From Neobacillus cucumis (lineage in GTDB: Bacteria > Bacillota > Bacilli > Bacillales > Cytobacillaceae): DNA of 64,000 nt. The notes below the pieces were generated by a model. It had not been told where the DNA came from and ran no database searches. It saw only the letters and a list, made by a program, of their open reading frames with translations. The stretch lies in the NCBI RefSeq assembly GCF_016908975.1, contig NZ_JAFBEX010000022.1, positions 17,873 through 81,872 on the forward strand, read 5' to 3'. The position numbers and the translations under genes were made by a program. Shown here piece after piece: positions 49,404-56,791 of this stretch. The stretch's first letter is position 1. Each line of letters begins with the position of its first letter.

Positions 49404-51005
49404 ATGAAAATCTATGAACTTTTAGCCATTCCACAACTAACGGGAATGCAGGTGATTGCAGGAGATTCTGGAACAGAGCGGGAAGTGGAATCAGTCAATA
49501 TGATGGATGCGCCTGATATTATTCAATTTTTAAAAAAGAATGAATTTCTGGTTACAACCGCGTACCACTTTAAAGATCATCCATATATGTTAACAGAACT
49601 CGCAAAAGCTATGGCTGAACAAGGCTGTGCTGGACTCGGAATTAAAACCAAACGCTTTTTAGATGAAGTTCCAGAAGAAGTCATTAAGCTAGCCAATCAG
49701 GTAGCCTTACCAATCATTGAACTTCCTTTAGAATTGTCACTAGGAGAAATTGTGAATCTCACGTTTCAAACCATTCTTGATAAAAGAGCGGCCGAATTAC
49801 TACTAGTATTAGAGACTCATAAGCAATTCACCACTATTATTATGCAAGGAAAAGGGATTCAATTATTACTCCATGATTTATCCAGGATCATTGATCGGCC
49901 TGTCCAATTAATTGATCAGCATCATAAACCTATAACCCAACCTATAACCAACCTAGATTTTTATGAACTATTCGACGGAATTACATTCCAATCTACTAAG
50001 CCGTCACCGATCTCATTTTCAATCCTTTCGACAAAAGAGGAGTGCACACTCTTTCCTGTTCACATCAGCGATAAGAAATACGGTTTTCTGATCATAATCG
50101 GTAAAATTGATAAAACTGATCAATTAACCTTGTTAACCATTGAACAAGCTACGAATGTCATTTCCTTTTCATTAATGAAGGAAGTTGCACTCAAACAACA
50201 CGATCGAAGCATCCGCAATGATTTCTTCCTTCACTTTTTGGATGGCACTTTGTCATCACAAGAAGAAATCATCGGTCGAGCCGCAGAATTCTCTTTACAA
50301 AACCAGCAAATGTATATATGTGCCGTGGGAAAAATTGACGGGGAGCTTCAACAGCCCACTTATATCCAACAGCACGAAGATACGGATGAATTATTCGATT
50401 TTATCGAAAGTGATTTAGCAGAGAAAACACCTCACATCCACTTTTTCAAGAAAGGAGAGAGATGTATTTTATTATTCGAAGTCCAAGAGAATGTCTCGAC
50501 CCCTTCAGAATTTGTAGAAGCAAACCTTTTACAAGTTCAAGAGAGAGTTGCTAAATTTTTTGGAAAAACCGTCTCCTTTGGAGTGAGCACATTATGTCAG
50601 AACTTCTTACAAACAAAAAGCGCTTTTAAGGAAGCAATCGATGCCTTGTCACAAGGAAAGCTCTCTAAGAAAAAGGCGTACATTCAAACCTATCACACCA
50701 AAGACATTATGGAGTTAATGCGGCAAATACCACTTGAGGATTTAAAGAATTACTACACTATTGCACTTAGCGGTTTTAACGATACAAAAATTGAAGAGGA
50801 ACAATCCTTACTCGAAACACTTTCCGTCTATTTAGAAACACATTGTCAAATATCCGAGACAGCCAAGCGCTTATTCGTTCACCGGAACACGGTAGTTTAT
50901 CGAATCGAAAAATGTGAAGAAATTCTTGGTAGAAGCTTAAAAGATTCAGAAACAACCTTACAAATTAGACTCGCCCTTAGAATTAAAACCTTATTAGAAA
51001 AATAA
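49404..51005 (+). CDS. pucR: Purine catabolism regulator PucR
   Basis: PucR is a transcriptional regulator of purine degradation. The 533-residue protein has the N-terminal PucR domain (about 1-125: MKIYELLAIPQLTGMQVIAG; DAPDIIQFLKKNEFLVTTAY; QVALPIIELPLELSLGEIV), a central GGDEF-like/CdaR region, and a C-terminal helix-turn-helix (LSVYLETHCQISETAKRLFVHRNTVVYRIEKCEEILG). The ATG at 49404 follows GAGAGGTG; the longer frame has no supporting site. It lies divergent from pucF-pucG and upstream of the permease-uraD-FMO-pucM genes, so it probably controls both arms. Confidence 0.95.
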   Translation: MKIYELLAIPQLTGMQVIAGDSGTEREVESVNMMDAPDIIQFLKKNEFLVTTAYHFKDHPYMLTELAKAMAEQGCAGLGIKTKRFLDEVPEEVIKLANQVALPIIELPLELSLGEIVNLTFQTILDKRAAELLLVLETHKQFTTIIMQGKGIQLLLHDLSRIIDRPVQLIDQHHKPITQPITNLDFYELFDGITFQSTKPSPISFSILSTKEECTLFPVHISDKKYGFLIIIGKIDKTDQLTLLTIEQATNVISFSLMKEVALKQHDRSIRNDFFLHFLDGTLSSQEEIIGRAAEFSLQNQQMYICAVGKIDGELQQPTYIQQHEDTDELFDFIESDLAEKTPHIHFFKKGERCILLFEVQENVSTPSEFVEANLLQVQERVAKFFGKTVSFGVSTLCQNFLQTKSAFKEAIDALSQGKLSKKKAYIQTYHTKDIMELMRQIPLEDLKNYYTIALSGFNDTKIEEEQSLLETLSVYLETHCQISETAKRLFVHRNTVVYRIEKCEEILGRSLKDSETTLQIRLALRIKTLLEK

Positions 51006-51151
51006 CAGCTGCTGTAAAACACGGCAGCAAACGCGACATAGAGGTCCTTCATCTTTTATTTTTTGTGCGATGTGAATAGAGAAAATCTGAATTTTTAGTC
51101 ATCATAAACAATGACACATTAGGACTAATTGTTTATGATGTAACTAATCAT

Positions 51152-51166
51152 AACATCACATGTTAC
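51152..51166. promoter_or_regulatory. Motif AACATCACATGTTAC shared with the pucR promoter, copy 2
   Basis: It lies 47 bases before the permease start. See the copy at 49361-49375; the matching spacing class suggests an operator or an upstream promoter element. Confidence 0.45.
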
Positions 51167-51213
51167 ATTTTATAACATAAGTGATACCACTTTATTAAAG
51201 GGAGGATTTTCTC

Positions 51214-52539
51214 ATGAAAGAAGTAATCGGAAAGCCAAAAGTTATCTCATTAGGATTACAGCATGTACTAGCGATGTATGCAGGTGCCATACTCGTTCCG
51301 CTTATCGTAGGTGGAGCACTTAAGTTTTCACCACAACAACAAGCGTTCTTAATTGCCATTGACTTGCTTACCTGCGGAATCGCTACGTTACTACAATCAA
51401 TCAACAATAAATATATCGGGATTGGCCTTCCGGTGGTGTTAGGTACTTCATTTGTCGCTGTATCACCAATGATAACGATTGGTTCCAATTATGGAATCAC
51501 TGCCATCTATGGATCGATCATTGTAGCAGGAATATTCATCATTCTATTTGCCAATGTATATGGAAAACTATTAAAACTATTCCCACCTGTAGTAACAGGT
51601 ACCGTCGTGATCATTATTGGTTTATCACTTATTCCTACAGGTATTAAAAACATGGGCGGCGGCGCTTCAAGCCCAGAATTTGGTTCTGCCGAAAACCTCC
51701 TTCTTTCATTTGGCGTCCTTTTCCTCATCTTATTGATGAATCGTTTCTTTACCGGGTTCATGCGTGCGATTTCCGTTTTACTTGGAATCATTGCTGGGAC
51801 CATTGTAGCAGCCTTTATGGGAAAAGTGGACCTGCAAACCGTTGCAGATGCAGCTTGGTTCCGTATCCCAACTCCTTTCAATTTCGGTGTTCCGAGCTTT
51901 GAGATTGTCCCCATCTTAACCATGATTATTGTTGGAACTGTAATCCTTGTAGAATCAACAGGTGCCTTCTTAGCTTTAAGTAAAATAACTGAAAAAGAGC
52001 TGTCTGAAAAAGACATTATCCGCGGCTACCGTACAGAAGGAATTGCTTTTGTACTCGGAGGAATATTTAATGCCTTCCCATACAGTACGTTTGCTCAAAA
52101 TGTCGGTCTCGTACAGCTTTCCGGCATTAAGAAAAGAAGTGTCACGACTGCAGCTGGTATCATTTTAATCGGCTTAGGACTGGTCCCTAAAATTGCCGCG
52201 TTAGCTACGATTATTCCAACAGCGGTTCTAGGAGGAGCAACCGTAATTATGTTTGGCATGGTAGTGTCTTCTGGAATTAAAATGCTAAGCAATGTGGACT
52301 TTTCAGACAATAACAATCTATTAATTATCGCTTGTTCCATTTCATTAGGCCTTGGTTCCACGGTCGTACCTGAGTTATTCAAAGTACTTCCAGAAACACT
52401 TCGAATTCTTGTTGGAGATGGAATTATTACGGGGAGCATTTGCGCTATTATTTTAAATCTTATGCTTTCTAAAGGCTTGAAGAGCTCCATAAGTGTCGTA
52501 CCAGATTCACCCATAACATCCGATGTCAAAACCTTGTAA
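51214..52539 (+). CDS. Purine permease, NCS2 family (uric acid/xanthine, PucJ/PucK-like)
   Basis: This 441-residue carrier has about 12-14 membrane helices. NCS2 signatures are GLQHVLAMYAGAILVPLIVGGAL (about 14-36), GIGLPVVLGTSFVAVSPM, the core helix VESTGAFLALSKITEKEL (containing the conserved Glu), and NAFPYSTFAQNVGLVQLSG (about 291-309). These are typical of the xanthine/uric acid subgroup. GGGAGG precedes the ATG. It begins a four-gene run with uraD, a flavoprotein and pucM, so uric acid is the likely substrate. Confidence 0.9.
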   Translation: MKEVIGKPKVISLGLQHVLAMYAGAILVPLIVGGALKFSPQQQAFLIAIDLLTCGIATLLQSINNKYIGIGLPVVLGTSFVAVSPMITIGSNYGITAIYGSIIVAGIFIILFANVYGKLLKLFPPVVTGTVVIIIGLSLIPTGIKNMGGGASSPEFGSAENLLLSFGVLFLILLMNRFFTGFMRAISVLLGIIAGTIVAAFMGKVDLQTVADAAWFRIPTPFNFGVPSFEIVPILTMIIVGTVILVESTGAFLALSKITEKELSEKDIIRGYRTEGIAFVLGGIFNAFPYSTFAQNVGLVQLSGIKKRSVTTAAGIILIGLGLVPKIAALATIIPTAVLGGATVIMFGMVVSSGIKMLSNVDFSDNNNLLIIACSISLGLGSTVVPELFKVLPETLRILVGDGIITGSICAIILNLMLSKGLKSSISVVPDSPITSDVKTL

Positions 52540-52556
52540 GGAAAGGATTCATTCAT

Positions 52557-53066
52557 ATGTATACAATCTCTGAGATAAACCATACAACCAGCCAGCAATT
52601 CTTAGAAATTGCTGGTGGTATTTTTGAACAGTCACCATGGATTGCTAACAAAGCAGCAGAATTAAAGCCATTCATTTCCCTTTATCACTTACACCAAGAA
52701 ATGGTTAAGATCGTTGAAAACTCGACCTACGAACAAAAATTCGCCCTTATTCAAGCACACCCGAATTTAGGCGAACGAGCAGCGATGACGACAGAGTCAA
52801 CCCAAGAACAGCAAGGAGCTGGATTACAAAATCTTGCTCCTGAAGAATACGAGGAAATAATTTCTCTTAATCAGGAATACATGAAGAAATTCGATTTCCC
52901 TTTTATTCTAGCTGTTCGCGGAAAAACCAAACTGCAAATTTTTGAAGCGATGAAGGAAAGAATCCATCATTCCATAGAGCATGAATTTAATACAGCCCTA
53001 TCCGAAATTTATCAAATCGCCTTGCTCCGCTTAAAAGAGAAAATTACTGATATTCCCAAAATGTAA
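52557..53066 (+). CDS. uraD: 2-oxo-4-hydroxy-4-carboxy-5-ureidoimidazoline (OHCU) decarboxylase
   Basis: It decarboxylates OHCU to S-allantoin, the last step of urate conversion. The 169-residue helical protein has the family motifs GIFEQSPWIANKA (about 21-33), catalytic His/Pro in IQAHPNLGERA (about 75-85), the Glu/Gln-rich EQQGAGLQNL and NQEYMKKFDFPFILAVRGKT. In B. subtilis this domain is fused to uricase in PucL. Here it is a separate gene with no uricase domain. It sits 17 bases after the permease and 42 before the flavoprotein. Confidence 0.93.
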   Translation: MYTISEINHTTSQQFLEIAGGIFEQSPWIANKAAELKPFISLYHLHQEMVKIVENSTYEQKFALIQAHPNLGERAAMTTESTQEQQGAGLQNLAPEEYEEIISLNQEYMKKFDFPFILAVRGKTKLQIFEAMKERIHHSIEHEFNTALSEIYQIALLRLKEKITDIPKM

Positions 53067-53108
53067 TGAAAAAATTTTTTCCAAATATATTGAAAGAGAT
53101 GATATAAG

Positions 53109-54536
53109 ATGAGCCTAGAAGCTTTAAATAAACAAGTCAAAAAAGATCTTTCGTATCTTGCCTTTGGCGGTACGGATTGGGTACGTCCCGTTCAACATCA
53201 GGATGGTCATGTCTATGATGTAGTCATTATCGGAGGCGGTCAAAGCGGTTTAGCAGCCGCTTTTGGACTTATGCGGGAACGGATTAGCAACATCCTTGTC
53301 CTGGACGAAAATCCGGAAGGCTTTGAAGGTCCGTGGGAAACTTACGCCAGAATGGTAACCTTAAGGACACCAAAACACCTGACCTCGATCGATCTTGGCA
53401 TCCCCTCCCTCACCTTCCGTTCTTGGTGGGAAGCGCAATTTGGTGCAAAGAGCTGGGAAGCAATTGACAAGATTCCTCGTGGAGACTGGATGAACTACCT
53501 GCGCTGGTATCGAGAGGTCCTTTCCCTTCCTGTCAATAACGAAGTAAAGTTAACTTTGATTGAGCCCTTAGAAACGGGTGTGTATCGTTTACACGTGGAT
53601 GGTCATGGCACTTTAGATAAAACACTATTTGCCCGTAAAGTGATTTTGGCTACCGGAATTCAAGGTGGCGGTGAGTGGCATGTCCCTTCCTTTATAAAAG
53701 AAAAATTACCTACACATCTCTATGCACATACTTCAAATTCAATTGATTTTACGGTCCTACAAGGGAAAAAGATAGCGATTTTAGGTGGTGGAGCCTCTGC
53801 CTTTGATAATGCTCATTTTGCTTTATCAAAAGGTGTAGCAGAAGCACATGTTTTTGTACGCCGAAAAGAAATGCCGCGCATTAATCCGATTCGTCAAATG
53901 GAGGGTTCCGGCTTAATTGAACGGTTCCAATTCTTATCGGACGAGGATAAATATAAAGTAATGTCACATTTCTTCAAGCATAATCAGCCGCCAACTAATG
54001 ATACCTTTGGGCGCGCGTCCTCATGGCCAGGGTTTAAGCTGCACTTAGGTTCTCCGTGGCTTGACGTAAAGGCCACGAGTGAAGGAGCAGTTGTCACGAC
54101 ACCTAATGGGGAATTCACCTATGACTTCTTAATTATTAGTACCGGTTTAGTGACCAATCCGTCTTTACGGCCTGAGCTTAAGTTAGTGGAAAAACATATT
54201 ATCCGCTGGGGCGATTTGTACACAGCTCCAAATCAAATAGCTAATCCGATGATAGATGCACACCCTTATTTAAGCCCAGGTTTTGCTTTCCAAAGCCAGG
54301 ATGATGAGGGGAAGAAACACCTTTACGGACTGTTTGCCTTCAACTATTCAGCACTGATCAGCTGTGGTATTTTAGCCTCTGCCCTTTCAGGAATGAAATT
54401 TGGTATTCCACAACTAGTTTCAGAAGTATCAAATCAATTATTTCTTGATAATCGTAAAGAAATCCTAGAAGACTACTTTAATTACAACGTGCAAGAATTT
54501 ATTGTTGATTTAACAACCACCCAAGAGTTAGCTTAA
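53109..54536 (+). CDS. FMO-like flavoprotein in the uricase slot of the purine operon
   Basis: The 475-residue protein has two dinucleotide-binding motifs: VVIIGGGQSGLAA for FAD (about 38-50) and KKIAILGGGASAFD for NAD(P)H (220-233). The region between has ATGIQGG (181-187) and LPTHLYAHTSN (200-210), the place of the FMO His motif. This fits flavin monooxygenases of the Pyr_redox_3/FMO type. It lies between OHCU decarboxylase and hydroxyisourate hydrolase, which act directly after urate oxidation. I see no cofactorless uricase in the window. I infer that it may oxidise urate to 5-hydroxyisourate, as HpxO-type enzymes do from another flavoprotein family. The activity is not shown by sequence alone; an accessory oxidoreductase is the alternative. 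Confidence 0.8.
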   Translation: MSLEALNKQVKKDLSYLAFGGTDWVRPVQHQDGHVYDVVIIGGGQSGLAAAFGLMRERISNILVLDENPEGFEGPWETYARMVTLRTPKHLTSIDLGIPSLTFRSWWEAQFGAKSWEAIDKIPRGDWMNYLRWYREVLSLPVNNEVKLTLIEPLETGVYRLHVDGHGTLDKTLFARKVILATGIQGGGEWHVPSFIKEKLPTHLYAHTSNSIDFTVLQGKKIAILGGGASAFDNAHFALSKGVAEAHVFVRRKEMPRINPIRQMEGSGLIERFQFLSDEDKYKVMSHFFKHNQPPTNDTFGRASSWPGFKLHLGSPWLDVKATSEGAVVTTPNGEFTYDFLIISTGLVTNPSLRPELKLVEKHIIRWGDLYTAPNQIANPMIDAHPYLSPGFAFQSQDDEGKKHLYGLFAFNYSALISCGILASALSGMKFGIPQLVSEVSNQLFLDNRKEILEDYFNYNVQEFIVDLTTTQELA

Positions 54537-54586
54537 GCTTTCTCTTGGTGGTGTTTTTATTTGTACATAAAGGAGAGATGCCCCCT

Positions 54587-54940
54587 ATGTCTGGTTTGAC
54601 TACACATATTCTTGATTTAACCCATGGCCTCCCGGCTTCAAATGTCACGATAGAGCTTTATTCTGTCTCAAACGCGGGACGGTATTTATTAAAGACCACC
54701 GTAACGAATGCGGACGGACGATTAGATCAGCCGTTATTGTCTGGAGAAGAAACGAAGGTCGGTACCTATGAACTTGTTTTCCATATCGGGGATTATTTTC
54801 GCAGCAAAAACCTTACACTCCCCGATCCCCTCTTTTTAGACATAGTCCCAGTCCGGTTTGGTATATCTAACATAGAAAGTCATTATCATGTCCCATTGCT
54901 GGTATCCCCTTATGGTTATCAAATCTACCGGGGGAGTTAG
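54587..54940 (+). CDS. pucM: 5-hydroxyisourate hydrolase (transthyretin-related)
   Basis: It hydrolyses 5-hydroxyisourate to OHCU, upstream of UraD. The 117-residue protein has the three family signatures: LTTHILDLTHGLPASNV (His near residue 6), the central Arg/Asp-bearing TTVTNADGRLDQPLL, and the C-terminal YHVPLLVSPYGYQIYRGS with the catalytic YRGS. The ATG at 54587 gives the conserved start MSGLTTHILD, with AAAGGAG 10 bases upstream. It is the last gene of the permease-uraD-FMO-pucM run. Together, urate import and its conversion to allantoin can be accounted for if the FMO-like protein supplies urate oxidation. Allantoinase is not in the window. Confidence 0.95.
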   Translation: MSGLTTHILDLTHGLPASNVTIELYSVSNAGRYLLKTTVTNADGRLDQPLLSGEETKVGTYELVFHIGDYFRSKNLTLPDPLFLDIVPVRFGISNIESHYHVPLLVSPYGYQIYRGS

Positions 54941-54941
54941 G

Positions 54942-54980
54942 AAAGCGCAAGGCGCCTGGAGCTGGACAATTCTCGAGGTC
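54942..54980. repeat. GCGC-ended dispersed element, short remnant (copy 3)
   Basis: AAAGCGCAAGGCGCCTGGAGCTGGAC joins directly to TTCTCGAGGTC; only end sequences remain, as if the middle was deleted. Confidence 0.6.
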
Positions 54981-55004
54981 ATTTTATACTCATATTTTTT
55001 GGAA

Positions 55005-55041
55005 GAGCTTAAGCGTCTTATCCTGCGCTTAAGCTTTTTTA
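55005..55041 (+). terminator. Rho-independent terminator of the purine operon
   Basis: A GAGCTTAAGCG/GCGCTTAAGCT stem followed by TTTTTT. Confidence 0.85.
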
Positions 55042-55050
55042 GTTTAGTAA

Positions 55051-55097
55051 TAAAAAACGACATTCTATCTAATTACTCGATAGAATGTCGTTTTTGT
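55051..55097. terminator. Bidirectional terminator, chromate transporter side
   Basis: AACGACATTCTATC and GATAGAATGTCGTT arms with T runs on both sides, just after the minus-strand stop at 55101. Confidence 0.85.
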
Positions 55098-55100
55098 TTT

Positions 55101-55631
55101 TTAACTTAAAAACATAGCACCGTAAGCCAAGCCGCCTACAATCACAAAGGCCGGATGCACCTTCCATTTTTCTAATAATAATAAACTTATTATGGCAATA
55201 ATAATCGTTTGCAAAACTCCATTGGAGCTAATAGAGGTTTGAAAAAAATCAAAAGTAAGTCCTGCCATTAAAATGGCTACAGTAGGAACAACAATCTTAG
55301 ATAATCTCTTCACTCTTGGTGAATCTTTATGTCGAAAAATTAACTGCAAAAGTACAATCATTAAGATTAAGGAAGGAGCAATGGTAGCAAATTCTGCAAT
55401 GACCGCGCCGATTGCTCCTCCCACTTCAAAGCCAATATAACCAGCCATCTTTGTGGCGATCGGCCCTGGCAAAGAATTCCCTAATGCTAAAATCTCACTA
55501 AATTCACTGGTTGTAACCCAGCCATAACGGTTCACTACCTCATGCTCAATTAAAGGAATCGATGCAGGACCGCCGCCATACCCCACAATATTCGGAACAA
55601 AAAACGCGAAAAATATTTGTAAATAGATCAT
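55101..55631 (-). CDS. Chromate transporter ChrA half protein (second subunit)
   Basis: This 176-residue membrane protein has about five helices and the CHR signature: GYGGGPASIPLIEHEVVNRYGWVTTSEFSEILALGNSLPGPIATKMAGYIGFEVGG is split across residues about 16-70. The family expels chromate or other oxyanions. It is a short-chain CHR protein whose start overlaps the preceding gene by 4 bases, so the two halves are made together and probably form a heterodimer. B. subtilis YwrA/YwrB have the same arrangement. Confidence 0.88.
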   Translation of the reverse strand: MIYLQIFFAFFVPNIVGYGGGPASIPLIEHEVVNRYGWVTTSEFSEILALGNSLPGPIATKMAGYIGFEVGGAIGAVIAEFATIAPSLILMIVLLQLIFRHKDSPRVKRLSKIVVPTVAILMAGLTFDFFQTSISSNGVLQTIIIAIISLLLLEKWKVHPAFVIVGGLAYGAMFLS

Positions 55632-56209
55632 AGGCTTTCACTTTTATCCTTCATTGGAATTTCATTCTTTTCTTTTTTATCCGGAAACACTAATGCGGTT
55701 ACTAGTAAGACTGCAACCACAATACCTGGATTTACATGGAAGATTTCCATCAAAATAAAACTACCGGCGAGTAGGAGGAGACCCTTCGTCCAGCCCCAGC
55801 CTGCCTTTGATTTTTTTAAAAACTCCCATGTTAAGGTTGCCATCATCACACCCACAATTGGTACCACAGCACCGGTCATCCCTTGGACTCTTGGATTATC
55901 CTTGAATTTATTAAAAGATGTTAATAGAACCAACATCATCAATATGGTAGGCAACACTGTTGCCAAAATGGCATTGATCATGCCGAGGATTCCACCTAGT
56001 CGGTAACCGATATATCCAGCCATCTTTGTGGCGATGGGTCCAGGAAGTGTATTGGCGAGAGCCAAAACATCCGTAAATTCTTGGTCATTCATCCATTTAA
56101 ATGTACCCACTATTTCTTTATGTACGAGTGGAATCGCAGATGGTCCACCGCCAAATCCTAACAGTCCGGACCTGAAAAATGCAATAAATAGATCCCATTG
56201 AAGTTTCAC
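55628..56209 (-). CDS. Chromate transporter ChrA half protein (first subunit)
   Basis: This 193-residue short-chain CHR protein has the signature LGFGGGPSAIPLVHKEIV (about 17-34) followed by LANTLPGPIATKMAGYIGYRLGG. It has about five membrane helices and a short charged C-terminal tail (KKEKNEIPMKDKSESL). It is paralogous to the next gene and overlaps it (ATGA). As in B. subtilis, where ywrA/ywrB lie near the gamma-glutamyltransferase gene ywrD, a Ggt-type gene lies close by. Hairpin array III lies directly upstream, between it and that gene. Confidence 0.88.
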   Translation of the reverse strand: MKLQWDLFIAFFRSGLLGFGGGPSAIPLVHKEIVGTFKWMNDQEFTDVLALANTLPGPIATKMAGYIGYRLGGILGMINAILATVLPTILMMLVLLTSFNKFKDNPRVQGMTGAVVPIVGVMMATLTWEFLKKSKAGWGWTKGLLLLAGSFILMEIFHVNPGIVVAVLLVTALVFPDKKEKNEIPMKDKSESL

Positions 56210-56245
56210 TGTTTAACCACCCTTTTTCTTGTTTGCTTTTGTATT

Positions 56246-56756
56246 ATTGTTCAAGATGAAAAGCTCATTGACCGAAGGAGTACACTTTGCCTCTTTTCGG
56301 ACAATGAACCGGTCTTTCATTTACCGCGAGAGCTCTCTTTGACTTTTTTCGGGCAATGAACCGCTCTTTCATTTACCGCGAGGGCTCTCTTTGACTTTTT
56401 TCGGGCAATGAACCGCTCTTTCATTTACCGCGGGAGCTCTCTTTGACTCTTTTCGGGCGATGAACAGCTCTTTCATTTACCGCAAGAGCTAACTTTGACT
56501 TTTTTCGGGCAATGAACCGCTCTTTCATTTACCGCGGGAGCTCTCTTTGACTCTTTTCGGGCAATGAACAGCTCTTTCATTTACCGCGGGAGCTCTCTTT
56601 GACTCTTTTCGGGCGATGAACAGCTCTTTCATTTACCGCGAGAGCTAACTTTGAACTTTTTTCGGGCAATGAACGGGCCTTTCATTTACCACAAGAGTAC
56701 TTTTTAACTCTTTTCGGGCAATGAACAGCTCTTTCATTTACCGCTGGAGCACACTA
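56246..56756. repeat. Tandem hairpin array III: nine clear units plus one degenerate unit, 52-bp period
   Basis: Units begin CGG[GA]CAATGAA (or CGGGCGATGAA) at 56298, 56350, 56402, 56454, 56506, 56558, 56610, 56663 and 56715 (spacing 52, once 53). A degenerate unit precedes at about 56246. Arms are GGCAATGAA and TTCATTTACC around a loop such as CCGCTCT or CAGCTCT. The linker is of the type GCGGGAGCTCTCTTTGACTCTTTT. Linker sequence differs from arrays I and II, but the period and hairpin skeleton agree. It lies between co-directional minus-strand genes. Confidence 0.92.
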
Positions 56757-56791
56757 TTCCACTTTGCAGTCCATGAAATAACTCTATTAAT

